From a virus: DNA of 59,782 nucleotides. A program made the translations under genes and the position numbers. The stretch lies in IMG/VR virus record IMGVR_UViG_3300028840_006308, positions 1 through 59,782 of that record; one strand, written 5' to 3'. Each line of letters begins with the position of its first letter. Positions within the stretch are counted from its first letter, which is position 1. The notes below the pieces were generated by a model that did no database searches, was not told the DNA's origin, and saw nothing but the letters and a program-made list of their open reading frames with translations. This document shows positions 6,336-13,998 of the stretch, one piece after another.

Positions 6336-8204
6336 GTGTCCGACCTACAAGCGGAGCTCATGAAGGCCGTCAAGAAGGAAATGCGAACGACGGCGAAGCA
6401 GGAGGTGCAAAAGGCCGCGCGAGACGCGGTGGAACCCAAGGGCGAGGGCCTTGACGACGACGAGCTGGAGGCGCTGGAGGCCGAGCTCACGGCGGCCGAC
6501 CGCCTGCTTGCGCCCATCGAGGATTACCGGGCCCTATCGGTAATCTCGGGCAAGTCGGTGAGGTGGCTCGCCACCAAGGCCATCGACCCATACAAGTGCA
6601 CGCTGGAGGTCGACCGCCGGGCACCGAAGATCCACAACGGCATAAAGATCAAGACCGGACTCCTGCGCGACTGGAAATTCCAGTGGCCGTTCGACGTCGA
6701 GCGCGTGAAGGAGCGCCTGGAGGAAGAGCTCGGCGGCGAGGAGTACGTCTTCTACCTGCGCGTCGACGGCAAGCCGCTCCGCAGCTGGCCGGTCACCTTC
6801 GACGCCGAGCCGAAGAACCCGCCGACGAATCGCAAGCAGGCGGTCGGCCCCTTCGGCAAGGAGGGCGATCCGCTGGAGAAGGCCCGCAAGGAGGAGGAGA
6901 AGAAGGCCGAGCTCCTGGAGGCGCGCAAGCGCCGCATGCAGATAGAGCGGGAAATAGAGAAGGAGAACCCCGAGCCCGACGACGGAGAGGGCCTCGAGAT
7001 TCCAACCGACATGATCACGCGCGAGGAGGCGGAGGCAATCGCCGCGGACAAACTCGAGAAAGAGCGCCTCGTCAACCGCATGGAGCGAATGCAGATAGAG
7101 AGCGACCGCAAGTTCGAGGCGCTCATGTCGGAGCTGCGGTCCGAGCGCAATAACGGAGGCAGCAGCGAGGTTTTGGTCCAAGCAATCAACCAATCCAGCC
7201 AAAATATGATGGAAGGCCTCAAGCTCGTGGTATCCAACATCGGGACGCAACTTACCTCCGTTCAACAGAATAGCTCCTCTCAATTCGACAACATGCTCAA
7301 GCTCATGCAGTTGTCTCAGGAGAGCTCGAACAAGACCGCGGCGGCCCAGGCCGATGGGAAGGCGCGCGAGACGGATCTGCTACTGCAGCTCGTCACCCAG
7401 AAGTCGGAGAACCAACAGCTGAACGCCGACAGGCAGATGGAGCTGATGCGTATGGGCATGGAGTACGCCGCGCAGTTTGGTGGCGGCGGCGGCAAGGGCG
7501 GCGACCTCGACTGGGCCAACGATGCCGCCGGGACGCTGGTCAAGGTCATCACCGCGAACCTCGCCAAGGACAAGGCCACAGAGGCGGCGGCTGGTGGACA
7601 GCCGGGTGCGCTTCCGGCACCGCAGGAAATAGACGAGGCGCAGGTGAACGCGGCAGCCCAGGAGATAGCCCAGCGCGCGGTAGCGAAACTACGCCGCCAG
7701 GCCCAGCTCCGCAAAGACGCAATCGCGGCGGCGGCAGGTGAGGCGCCTTCCGGAAGTGCTCAGCAGGATGCGGCTACTGTGGACAACCCCCCCCAAACAT
7801 CCCCAGCACAGCCCGCACAACCCGCAGGCGCGGCGGCAGCGCCTGCAGCTCCGGGTGCCCCGGCACAGCCCGCTGGCACACAGGAAACCGCTGGCGGCCA
7901 GGGGTATGCGGTGTTCGTCGCCAAGATGACGGGGCTGCTAAACCACGAGCTCGCCGAGCGCCCGGTCGAGTCCCGCTTTGTTAGCGAGGTGATGGGCGGA
8001 CCGCCCGAGATTCGCCAGCGGGTGGCCGCGGTGCAGAGCATCACCGACCTCATGGACATCGCGGCACCGCACGTAAACCCCGAGCTTATCGGGGAGATAG
8101 GCTCGAAACTCATCGACGAGAAGGCCCAGAACTGGCTCACGCGCAGCATCGTAGAAATCAAGGAGGCCTGCGGGGTTTCCGTAGAGCCCCAGGAGGGGGT
8201 GTAG
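6336..8204 (+). CDS. Large coiled-coil virion-block protein
   Basis: 622 residues, GTG start with GGAGG eight bases upstream. Residues about 50-165 look globular (YRALSVISGKSVRWLATKAI, then GLLRDWKFQWPFDVERVKERL and GEEYVFYLRVDGKPL). Residues 180-400 are charged coiled coil, then glycine-rich, then a proline-alanine-glutamine linker around 470-520. A helical domain closes the protein (LLNHELAERPVESRFVSEV). No ATPase motif is present. Position and form suggest a scaffold, internal or assembly protein, but this is inference. Confidence 0.6.
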   Translation: MSDLQAELMKAVKKEMRTTAKQEVQKAARDAVEPKGEGLDDDELEALEAELTAADRLLAPIEDYRALSVISGKSVRWLATKAIDPYKCTLEVDRRAPKIHNGIKIKTGLLRDWKFQWPFDVERVKERLEEELGGEEYVFYLRVDGKPLRSWPVTFDAEPKNPPTNRKQAVGPFGKEGDPLEKARKEEEKKAELLEARKRRMQIEREIEKENPEPDDGEGLEIPTDMITREEAEAIAADKLEKERLVNRMERMQIESDRKFEALMSELRSERNNGGSSEVLVQAINQSSQNMMEGLKLVVSNIGTQLTSVQQNSSSQFDNMLKLMQLSQESSNKTAAAQADGKARETDLLLQLVTQKSENQQLNADRQMELMRMGMEYAAQFGGGGGKGGDLDWANDAAGTLVKVITANLAKDKATEAAAGGQPGALPAPQEIDEAQVNAAAQEIAQRAVAKLRRQAQLRKDAIAAAAGEAPSGSAQQDAATVDNPPQTSPAQPAQPAGAAAAPAAPGAPAQPAGTQETAGGQGYAVFVAKMTGLLNHELAERPVESRFVSEVMGGPPEIRQRVAAVQSITDLMDIAAPHVNPELIGEIGSKLIDEKAQNWLTRSIVEIKEACGVSVEPQEGV

Positions 8205-8205
8205 C

Positions 8206-8628
8206 ATGACCGACCAGAACAACCAGGCCGCAGGCGCCGCGGGCGAGATCGTGGGCCAGCTGGCCAAAGCCGTAGCCGGTCGCATGATGGGCGACATCCC
8301 CGAGGAGGACAAGGCGGGCATCCTGCAGGACTACACCGAGGAGATAGGCACCTTCAACTTCCTCGTGGGGCACCTGGTCAACACCATGGAGCGGTTCGCC
8401 GTGTACGAGGAGGACTATCGGTGCCGGTCCCTGGTTGACTACATCAAGCTCTGGAACCGGGCCGTGCGCGATGAGGCCTCCGAACGCGACAAGGCCATCG
8501 CCGATGCCGAGGCCGCCCAGGGGCAGGAAGATGCGGAGGCCGCGGTCGACGATGGGCCCCACGAGCCCGAAGATGGCGAAGAAAGCGCGGGAGAGGTCAT
8601 CGAGGCCGACTTCCGCGTGGAAAAGTAG
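8206..8628 (+). CDS. Hypothetical protein with acidic tail
   Basis: 140 residues, one base after the preceding stop, so co-translated with it. Residues 1-95 are helical (GEIVGQLAKAVAGRMMGDI and LVGHLVNTMERFAVYEED); the rest is acidic and probably disordered. Likely partner of the coiled-coil protein. Confidence 0.65.
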   Translation: MTDQNNQAAGAAGEIVGQLAKAVAGRMMGDIPEEDKAGILQDYTEEIGTFNFLVGHLVNTMERFAVYEEDYRCRSLVDYIKLWNRAVRDEASERDKAIADAEAAQGQEDAEAAVDDGPHEPEDGEESAGEVIEADFRVEK

Positions 8629-8639
8629 GCATTGCGGGC

Positions 8640-8669
8640 TTGACTTAAGGAACTGTCAACGATTATAAT
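8640..8669 (+). promoter_or_regulatory. Internal rightward promoter with extended -35 motif
   Basis: TTGACT and a perfect TATAAT with an 18-base spacer. The bases before TTGACT (GGCATTGCGGGC) nearly repeat those at the promoter near 13851 (GGCATTTCAGGC), so both may belong to one regulated late class. Confidence 0.7.
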
Positions 8670-8694
8670 AGCAGTGCATTGAAAAGGGGACTAG

Positions 8695-8730
8695 GGGAGG
8701 CCGGGTACTCGTTCGCGGCTCCGGCCTCCC
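8695..8730 (+). promoter_or_regulatory. 10-bp hairpin in the leader after the 8640 promoter
   Basis: GGGAGGCCGG and its exact complement around a 16-base loop, between the promoter and the Com-like gene. No T tract follows, so it is a leader structure rather than a standard terminator. Confidence 0.5.
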
Positions 8731-8763
8731 TGATTAGGCTTCGGGGGAAGCGGCCTATGCCTG

Positions 8764-8988
8764 GTGACTAGCGGATACCGCGCGATACGCTGTAAAGCCT
8801 GTAATAGATCCCTCTTCCGCGTTCACGCGGGAGAGGGTTTCATTTCCCTGTCGATCAAGTGTCCCTCGTGCAAGGCCAAAGAGCACATCACCATCCGGGA
8901 CTTTACCCCCACAACCGAGCGAATGAACCCAACAGGAGAAGGCGATGTCCTTCCTCGAATCCATTCCTGCGGGGCGGCCGGGAACTAG
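8764..8988 (+). CDS. Mu Com-like zinc-finger protein
   Basis: 74 residues from GTG; the start is uncertain because no strong ribosome site is seen. Residues 8-45 match the Com pattern: IRCKACNRSLFRV, GEGFISLSIKCPSCKAKEH, four cysteines as two CxxC pairs. In phage Mu, Com binds mRNA and activates translation of the Mom DNA-modification gene. No Mom is seen here, so it may regulate another message. It overlaps the transglutaminase-like gene by 44 bases. Confidence 0.65.
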   Translation: MTSGYRAIRCKACNRSLFRVHAGEGFISLSIKCPSCKAKEHITIRDFTPTTERMNPTGEGDVLPRIHSCGAAGN

Positions 8989-9460
8989 CCGCACCATCGG
9001 ACGCATGCGTGAGCTTGCCACGCGCGATGCTCGGAACTGGCGGTTCATCCGCATCGCCACGCGCATCATCGCGGGCTGCCCGCACAAGAGCTACCTGTGC
9101 CACGGCAAGCGCATCCTGCACTTTGTGAAGCGATATGTGCAGTACGTGCCCGACCCGGCCACATCCGTGGAGAATGGGAGCCAGATAGAGCTGGTGCAGG
9201 CGCCCTTCCAGACTTTGCGGCGACGGGCCGGAGACTGCGACGACACCTCGACCCTGGTAGCCGCCCTGGCGATGGCCGTGGGCATCCCCGCGCGTTTCGC
9301 CACCATCAAGGCCGACAAACGGCGCACGGACGAGTTCAGTCACGTGTACGCCGAGCTGCAGGTCAATAACAACTGGATGGGGGCGGACGCCTCCGTCGCC
9401 AAGAGTTACCTGGGATGGCAGCCTCCCGTGCACTACGGGAAGGAAACCTGGAGGATTTAG
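8945..9460 (+). CDS. Transglutaminase-like cysteine protein
   Basis: 171 residues. The papain-like transglutaminase triad is in place: Cys98 in RAGDCDD, His133 in FSHVYAEL and Asp148 in MGADAS. The family cleaves or forms amide bonds. Among virion genes it could cross-link or mature particle proteins, or open peptidoglycan. There is no signal peptide. ATG start with AGGAG upstream. Confidence 0.8.
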   Translation: MSFLESIPAGRPGTSRTIGRMRELATRDARNWRFIRIATRIIAGCPHKSYLCHGKRILHFVKRYVQYVPDPATSVENGSQIELVQAPFQTLRRRAGDCDDTSTLVAALAMAVGIPARFATIKADKRRTDEFSHVYAELQVNNNWMGADASVAKSYLGWQPPVHYGKETWRI

Positions 9461-9462
9461 GC

Positions 9463-10908
9463 ATGAAGCGCAAGCGCGAGTTTTTCCCCAGCACCCACGT
9501 CGAGGTGACCCGTCGCCAGGGGATAATCCGGGACATCTTCGGGATGGGCAATTTCTACGAGCCGCACGACTTCTATAACCCCCTGAACGTCCGCGGACCG
9601 GAGTTCCGGAGGAAGATAGTCGAGCGCGCCAAGCGCGTCATGGCCAAGGCCCCGGAGCGCCAGCGCCTGGCGGCCACGCGCAAGGTGCTCGCCGAGAAAC
9701 TGGTCACCCGCAAAGGTCCGGCGGTCGGTAAGGCCATCGCCGCGCGGCGCCTGGAGATAGAGGCCCGCAAGAAGGGGCTCAAGCCCATTTCGCCGCGCAC
9801 CAAGGCGCTGGCCAAGATGATCCCCCCGAAGCTCTACCGCAGCCTGCGTTCAGGGCCCAAGGACGACGTCATGCGCCTGCCCGCAACCCGGCAGACCTAC
9901 CTCGTGACCGCGCCCCAGCCGGTGCTTCGAGACGAGTACCAGCTTCCCACTCCGCGGCATGCCTACAACCGGGTGGGCAAACTGGTGGCCCCGGGCAGCG
10001 AGCAGCCCTACGTGGACCCCGCGTCGATCAACGTCCAGACCGATGCCTACCAGCGCACGGCGAACCAGGTCATCCAGGTTAGCCAGGAGCCGCACCCGAC
10101 GTTCTACGACGAGGAGGTGCCCTCGACGTGGTTCAACCCCATGGAGAGCATGACCAAGCGCGGCGACCAGCCCTTTGTCCCCAAGGACCGCGGCATCGGT
10201 GAGCCCGAGAAGACCGCGGTCATCCACGAGAAGGATTACGGGCTCTTCCAGCACATCGACAAGCAGCTGCGCCCGCCCATGCTCATCTCCAAGGAGGAGA
10301 TGGGCTTCCCCTACATGCGCGGCGAGGCACAGCGCTACGCGGGCATGACCAGCGGTGCCGCGGCCGTCACGCCGGTGGACCCCAGCGTCATCAAGGGCCA
10401 GCCCTGGCAGAGCCCGGCCTTCGCGCACCACAATCTGCCCGAGGGCACCATCCAGAACGACCCCGACCCCGAGGCGGGGATGGGCGCATGGCCCTCGGGA
10501 CTCGGCATCGACTCGCGCGAGATGGCGCACAAGCTCTACGACCGCATCAGTTTCCTGGAGCAGGAGATAGAAGGGCTCAACCCGGCCGCCATGGCGGACG
10601 TCGCATCGGACTTCGCGGTCCAGCGCGCGACCATCCAGAGCCTCTTCGAGGACATCGAGAGAACCCCAACGGCGGGCGTGGTGGAGATAGCCAAGTCGGC
10701 GACCTTCATGGCTACGGGGAAATACTACCTCGAGAAGCTCGAGAAGGAGTACGAGAAGGTCTCGAGGGAAGCACCGAGGCCGGTGCCGGTTGTCCACGCC
10801 GAGCCGGTGGTTTCCGAACCCGTCAAGAAGGCCGCGCTCGGCGTCGGAGCCGTAGCCGCGCTCGCAGCCCTGGGCGTCGGCGGATATCTGCTCTATAAGG
10901 CCAGCTAG
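9463..10908 (+). CDS. Membrane-anchored virion protein with IRDIFGMG motif
   Basis: 481 residues. ATG at 9463 chosen because GGAGG lies upstream. Basic N-terminus, then IIRDIFGMGNFYEPHDFYNP (about residues 22-41), a long low-complexity and polar middle (many proline-rich and extended segments), and one C-terminal membrane helix, residues about 456-478 (LGVGAVAALAALGVGGYLLY). The FGMG motif recurs in the next protein. Likely a virion membrane protein facing the capsid. Confidence 0.65.
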   Translation: MKRKREFFPSTHVEVTRRQGIIRDIFGMGNFYEPHDFYNPLNVRGPEFRRKIVERAKRVMAKAPERQRLAATRKVLAEKLVTRKGPAVGKAIAARRLEIEARKKGLKPISPRTKALAKMIPPKLYRSLRSGPKDDVMRLPATRQTYLVTAPQPVLRDEYQLPTPRHAYNRVGKLVAPGSEQPYVDPASINVQTDAYQRTANQVIQVSQEPHPTFYDEEVPSTWFNPMESMTKRGDQPFVPKDRGIGEPEKTAVIHEKDYGLFQHIDKQLRPPMLISKEEMGFPYMRGEAQRYAGMTSGAAAVTPVDPSVIKGQPWQSPAFAHHNLPEGTIQNDPDPEAGMGAWPSGLGIDSREMAHKLYDRISFLEQEIEGLNPAAMADVASDFAVQRATIQSLFEDIERTPTAGVVEIAKSATFMATGKYYLEKLEKEYEKVSREAPRPVPVVHAEPVVSEPVKKAALGVGAVAALAALGVGGYLLYKAS

Positions 10909-10919
10909 GAGGCATACTG

Positions 10920-11654
10920 ATGGCCCGCATCGGCTGCAACCGCAATTATATAAGAGACTTCTTTGGAATGGGTACCTACGCCTGCCTTCCCAGGCTTGAG
11001 CGCCCAGACGAACATGCCCAGGTCGTGAATCGGGGCATGGGCGACCTGTACTCCGAGAGTGAGGCGCGCGGGATCCTTGATGCAGCCAACGCAGCGGCGA
11101 CCAGCGCTCAGGCCGCCTATAACAAGGCGTATCCCGAGCTGGTGAAGACCCAGGTCGACACGCTCTACAAGAAGAGCCTGCCCGCGATGCGTCAAGCCCT
11201 GGGGCGTGCCGAGGCGCAGTTTACCGCCGAGCTCGAGAAGCCGTTCTATGTGAACAGCGACTACGACCTCGCCGTGAAGAACGCGCGCCAGGCCGAGACC
11301 TACGCCAAGAACATCATCGCGGATATCGCCGCCTTCCTGCGCTACAACCGCGACGAACGCGAGCGCCTGAAGGACATGGAGGCCCAGCGCCAGTTGGCCT
11401 TGAAGCAGGCCGTTTCGGACGAGGAGGTCAAGGCCGCCCAGGGGGGGCTCGTAGCCTATGCGGGATTCAAGGCCAAGGAGGCGGGCGAGGAGCTCGGGGA
11501 GACCACGAAGCAGATAGCCGAGGGGATGATGGGGGCGTTAACGGGGTTCCTGAAGGGCATCCCCTGGTGGATGTGGGTGCTCGGGCTCGGGGTCGCGGGT
11601 GCGTACATCGCCGGTCCGGCGCTCGCCACCCGGGCCTTGGCGCGGCGCGCATAA
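10920..11654 (+). CDS. Membrane-anchored virion protein with IRDFFGMG motif
   Basis: 244 residues. The N-terminus NYIRDFFGMG repeats the motif of the preceding protein. The middle is helical (EARGILDAANAAATSAQAAY to RLKDMEAQRQLALKQAVS). The last 45 residues hold a membrane helix (IPWWMWVLGLGVAGAYIAGP) and a basic end. AGGAGG lies upstream of the ATG. Confidence 0.65.
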   Translation: MARIGCNRNYIRDFFGMGTYACLPRLERPDEHAQVVNRGMGDLYSESEARGILDAANAAATSAQAAYNKAYPELVKTQVDTLYKKSLPAMRQALGRAEAQFTAELEKPFYVNSDYDLAVKNARQAETYAKNIIADIAAFLRYNRDERERLKDMEAQRQLALKQAVSDEEVKAAQGGLVAYAGFKAKEAGEELGETTKQIAEGMMGALTGFLKGIPWWMWVLGLGVAGAYIAGPALATRALARRA

Positions 11655-11669
11655 CGGGAGGACGGTTCC

Positions 11670-12086
11670 ATGGAAGAATGGATCAACTCGCAGATGATGC
11701 ACGAGCGGTCGGGAGGCCGTTTCGGCTCCATGGAAGGCGGCCCCGCCTATCACGTCGTGGCGGGGACCGACATTCAAATCACCGGAGCGGGCACCACCGA
11801 AGAACCCGGCGGATACGAACTCGACGAGCTCAGCGCCGAGATGCGCAGCATCCTCGACGTGCCCCGGCCCGCGGTGGGCATCGTGGACGAGACGGGAACG
11901 GTGCGCGAGATGGTCGGTGCCGGGGCGAGTCCCGACGTAACCGTAACCGCCCCGCGGGAGTATGCACCCGACTACTCGCAGATTTCGCCTGTAACGCCCG
12001 CGCCCAATACCGATGCGGGCAAGTTGCTCAAGGTCGGCATCGCGGCGGCGGTCCTCGTCGGCGCCTGGATGTGGTTTAAGGGGTAA
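11670..12086 (+). CDS. Small membrane-anchored virion protein
   Basis: 138 residues. Polar, glycine- and threonine-rich body (YHVVAGTDIQITGAG) and a C-terminal membrane helix, residues about 119-135 (LKVGIAAAVLVGAWMWF), with a lysine at the end. No known family. Confidence 0.65.
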   Translation: MEEWINSQMMHERSGGRFGSMEGGPAYHVVAGTDIQITGAGTTEEPGGYELDELSAEMRSILDVPRPAVGIVDETGTVREMVGAGASPDVTVTAPREYAPDYSQISPVTPAPNTDAGKLLKVGIAAAVLVGAWMWFKG

Positions 12087-12089
12087 GGC

Positions 12090-13127
12090 ATGGCCAAGAA
12101 GAAGAAAGCCAAGAAGCGCAAGGCCAAGAAGGCCGTCAAACGCAAGAAGAAGAACCCGGCCATGAAGCCCAGGAAACGGCCGCTGGCGAAGGCCACCAAG
12201 AAGGCTCGGCGCAAGAAGGTCGCCAAGGCGCTCAAGAGCAACAAGGTGCCCAAAGCCCCCAAGGGCTACAAGCTCTGGAACCAGGTGCTCTACAAGCGCA
12301 TGGCCGACCAGGTGGCCGACCGCCTGCGCAAGGAGGGCAACCTCGCCCGGGTCGTGAAGGGCTACGACCCGAAGATATTCTCGGGCGAAGGGCACGACGT
12401 TTACACCGTGTTCTACAAGCGCGCTTCGAGGCCTCCGAAGCCCGTGCCTGTCAAGTTCAACCCGGAGAAGTACAAACGCACGCGCATCGCCGACCCGCGC
12501 GAATTCGACTCGCGCTCCTTCCGCGTGAAGAACGTACCCGGCAAGAGCCACAAGCTCGTCGTGGCCTGCCCCATCGGCTCCTGGGACGCCAAGACGGGCC
12601 GCTGCAAGGCGGGGATGGAAGTGCAGTCGGTCCTCACGGAGAAAAAGCCCCGCGGCAAGAACCCGTTGCTGATGGTGGTCCCGAACAAGAAGAAGGCCAA
12701 GAAGGCGAAGAAGAAGCCCAAGCGCAAGAACCCGCTGCTGATGGTCGTGCCGAACAAGGGCAAGAAGAAGGAGAAAAACCCCCCGAAGGGCTGGCACGAG
12801 AAGCAGCGCCGCGAGTACGCCAAGCGCATGGCCGAAGATCTGAAGGCCGAGCACGGCAAGGGCGCGGACTACTGGCAGGGCGCCACCTCGGCGGAGGCTC
12901 GCGCAGTGGCGGCCAACGCACCGCGCATTCGCAAGTTGATGGCCATCAAGAAGCGCGGCAAGGCAGGGATGGTCGACGGCCGCAAGGTCTCGGCCCCCCT
13001 GGCGAGCGCCATCGTGAAGTGCTACGCGCAGCTGGATGCGGCGGGCAAGCGGACCTTCGGCAAGGCGCCACTCGACCGCATGGTGGCCGTGGTCCAGCGC
13101 CTGCACGGCCGCGGAGTGCTCAAGTAG
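12090..13127 (+). CDS. Lysine-rich, histone-H1-like protein with KNPLLMVVPNK repeats
   Basis: 345 residues. Residues 1-60 are almost wholly lysine, arginine and alanine. A small globular region follows (residues about 60-180), with WNQVLYKRMADQVADRLRKE. KNPLLMVVPNK appears twice (about residues 190-200 and 213-223) between lysine runs. The C-terminal third is helical (DYWQGATSAEARAVAANAPR and LDAAGKRTFGKAPLDRMVAV). It is likely to bind nucleic acid or the particle membrane and to help condense the genome. The repeat has no known role. Confidence 0.65.
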   Translation: MAKKKKAKKRKAKKAVKRKKKNPAMKPRKRPLAKATKKARRKKVAKALKSNKVPKAPKGYKLWNQVLYKRMADQVADRLRKEGNLARVVKGYDPKIFSGEGHDVYTVFYKRASRPPKPVPVKFNPEKYKRTRIADPREFDSRSFRVKNVPGKSHKLVVACPIGSWDAKTGRCKAGMEVQSVLTEKKPRGKNPLLMVVPNKKKAKKAKKKPKRKNPLLMVVPNKGKKKEKNPPKGWHEKQRREYAKRMAEDLKAEHGKGADYWQGATSAEARAVAANAPRIRKLMAIKKRGKAGMVDGRKVSAPLASAIVKCYAQLDAAGKRTFGKAPLDRMVAVVQRLHGRGVLK

Positions 13128-13136
13128 GGAGGTCCC

Positions 13137-13790
13137 ATGGCGAAGCGTAAGCTACCCGATCACGTTGATAAGTGGTTCAAGACGCGCGCGGAGGCCATGG
13201 CCTACAAGCGCAAGGTGGACAAGACGGGCCGCGTGGCGACCTTGCCCCGGAAGTTCAAGGGCAAGTGGATAGTCCGCTCGACGCGTCACTCCCTGAAGGC
13301 TCCGTCGCTCTGGAGCATCCGCCAGGCGGAGAAGCGCGCGGCGGCCAAGCGGAAGGCCAAGCGCAAAGCCTCTAAGCCCAAGAAGGCCAAGGGGAAAGCG
13401 AAGAAGGGCAAGAAGAAGGCCCGTCGTAACCCCGGCACCAAGTTGTCGGCCGCCGATATGCAGGAGCTCATGAAGGATCCCGAGTTCAAGAAGGCCCTCA
13501 AGCTCTACCGGAAACTGCACGGGTGCGACCCCGAGAGCATCTCGCGCCGGGTACTTCCCATCGGCGGCAAGCGGGTCACCGGGCGCGAGTTCTTCGTTTC
13601 TATGGGAAAGGCGCCTGCGGAGAGCTACGAGCCCCACCAGAAGAACTCCAAGAAGAAGGGCACCATCTGGGTGCATCCCTACGACGACAAGCCGGAGAAG
13701 GTGGTTTCGGCCGATGGCAAGACCATCATCACGATGCCTGGTAGCCACGCGGTGCGGGTGATCGACGGCGAGGCGTGGATCGACGGATAG
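13137..13790 (+). CDS. Lysine-rich basic protein
   Basis: 217 residues. N-terminal region with WFKTRAEAMAYKRKVDKTGR resembles a small beta-hairpin/helix domain. Residues 60-98 are lysine- and alanine-rich, ending KKARRNPG. The second half looks globular (EFKKALKLYRKLHGCDPESI, then GREFFVSMGKAPAESYEP and GSHAVRVIDGEAWIDG). Probably a nucleic-acid-binding virion protein. GGAGG precedes the ATG. Confidence 0.65.
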   Translation: MAKRKLPDHVDKWFKTRAEAMAYKRKVDKTGRVATLPRKFKGKWIVRSTRHSLKAPSLWSIRQAEKRAAAKRKAKRKASKPKKAKGKAKKGKKKARRNPGTKLSAADMQELMKDPEFKKALKLYRKLHGCDPESISRRVLPIGGKRVTGREFFVSMGKAPAESYEPHQKNSKKKGTIWVHPYDDKPEKVVSADGKTIITMPGSHAVRVIDGEAWIDG

Positions 13791-13850
13791 GCTTTCTGGC
13801 AAGGAACGTCAAGACAGAGCCAAGAAAAGGAGAAACAAGGCATTTCAGGC

Positions 13851-13880
13851 TTGACTCGGTAGCCCCGCGCACTGTAAACT
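13851..13880 (+). promoter_or_regulatory. Promoter upstream of the capsid operon
   Basis: TTGACT then TAAACT with an 18-base spacer (or TGTAAA with 16). The preceding bases match those of the 8640 promoter. A strong terminator lies between it and the next gene. Confidence 0.6.
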
Positions 13881-13886
13881 ACCTGC

Positions 13887-13986
13887 GGAGCGAGTTAGAG
13901 CCCAAACAACGGACATCCAAGTAGGGCCGTAGAGAGCCCCGCGATCTGAGGCGCACGACGCCTCCTTTCGCGGGGCTTTTTGTTTT
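13887..13986 (+). ncRNA. Possible short RNA or antitermination leader
   Basis: A promoter and a strong intrinsic terminator bracket about 100 bases with no open frame of note. It is either a small stable RNA or an attenuated leader whose readthrough controls the capsid operon. No family is recognised. Confidence 0.4.
13935..13986 (+). terminator. Intrinsic terminator
   Basis: A 10-bp stem (13935-13944 with 13968-13977) encloses a second 6-bp hairpin (13948-13953 with 13959-13964) and is followed by TTTTTGTTTT. This is the clearest intrinsic terminator in the window. Confidence 0.85.
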
Positions 13987-13998
13987 GGGAGGTTTTCG

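Noticed and set aside
6336-8204. Large terminase or packaging ATPase
   Set aside because: There is no Walker A or B motif; it is mostly coiled coil with a proline-alanine linker.
11538-13106. Long antisense frame of 522 residues
   Set aside because: It spans three plus-strand genes with ribosome sites; GC-rich codon use opens long antisense frames, and the sequence has leucine/histidine/arginine-rich shadow composition.
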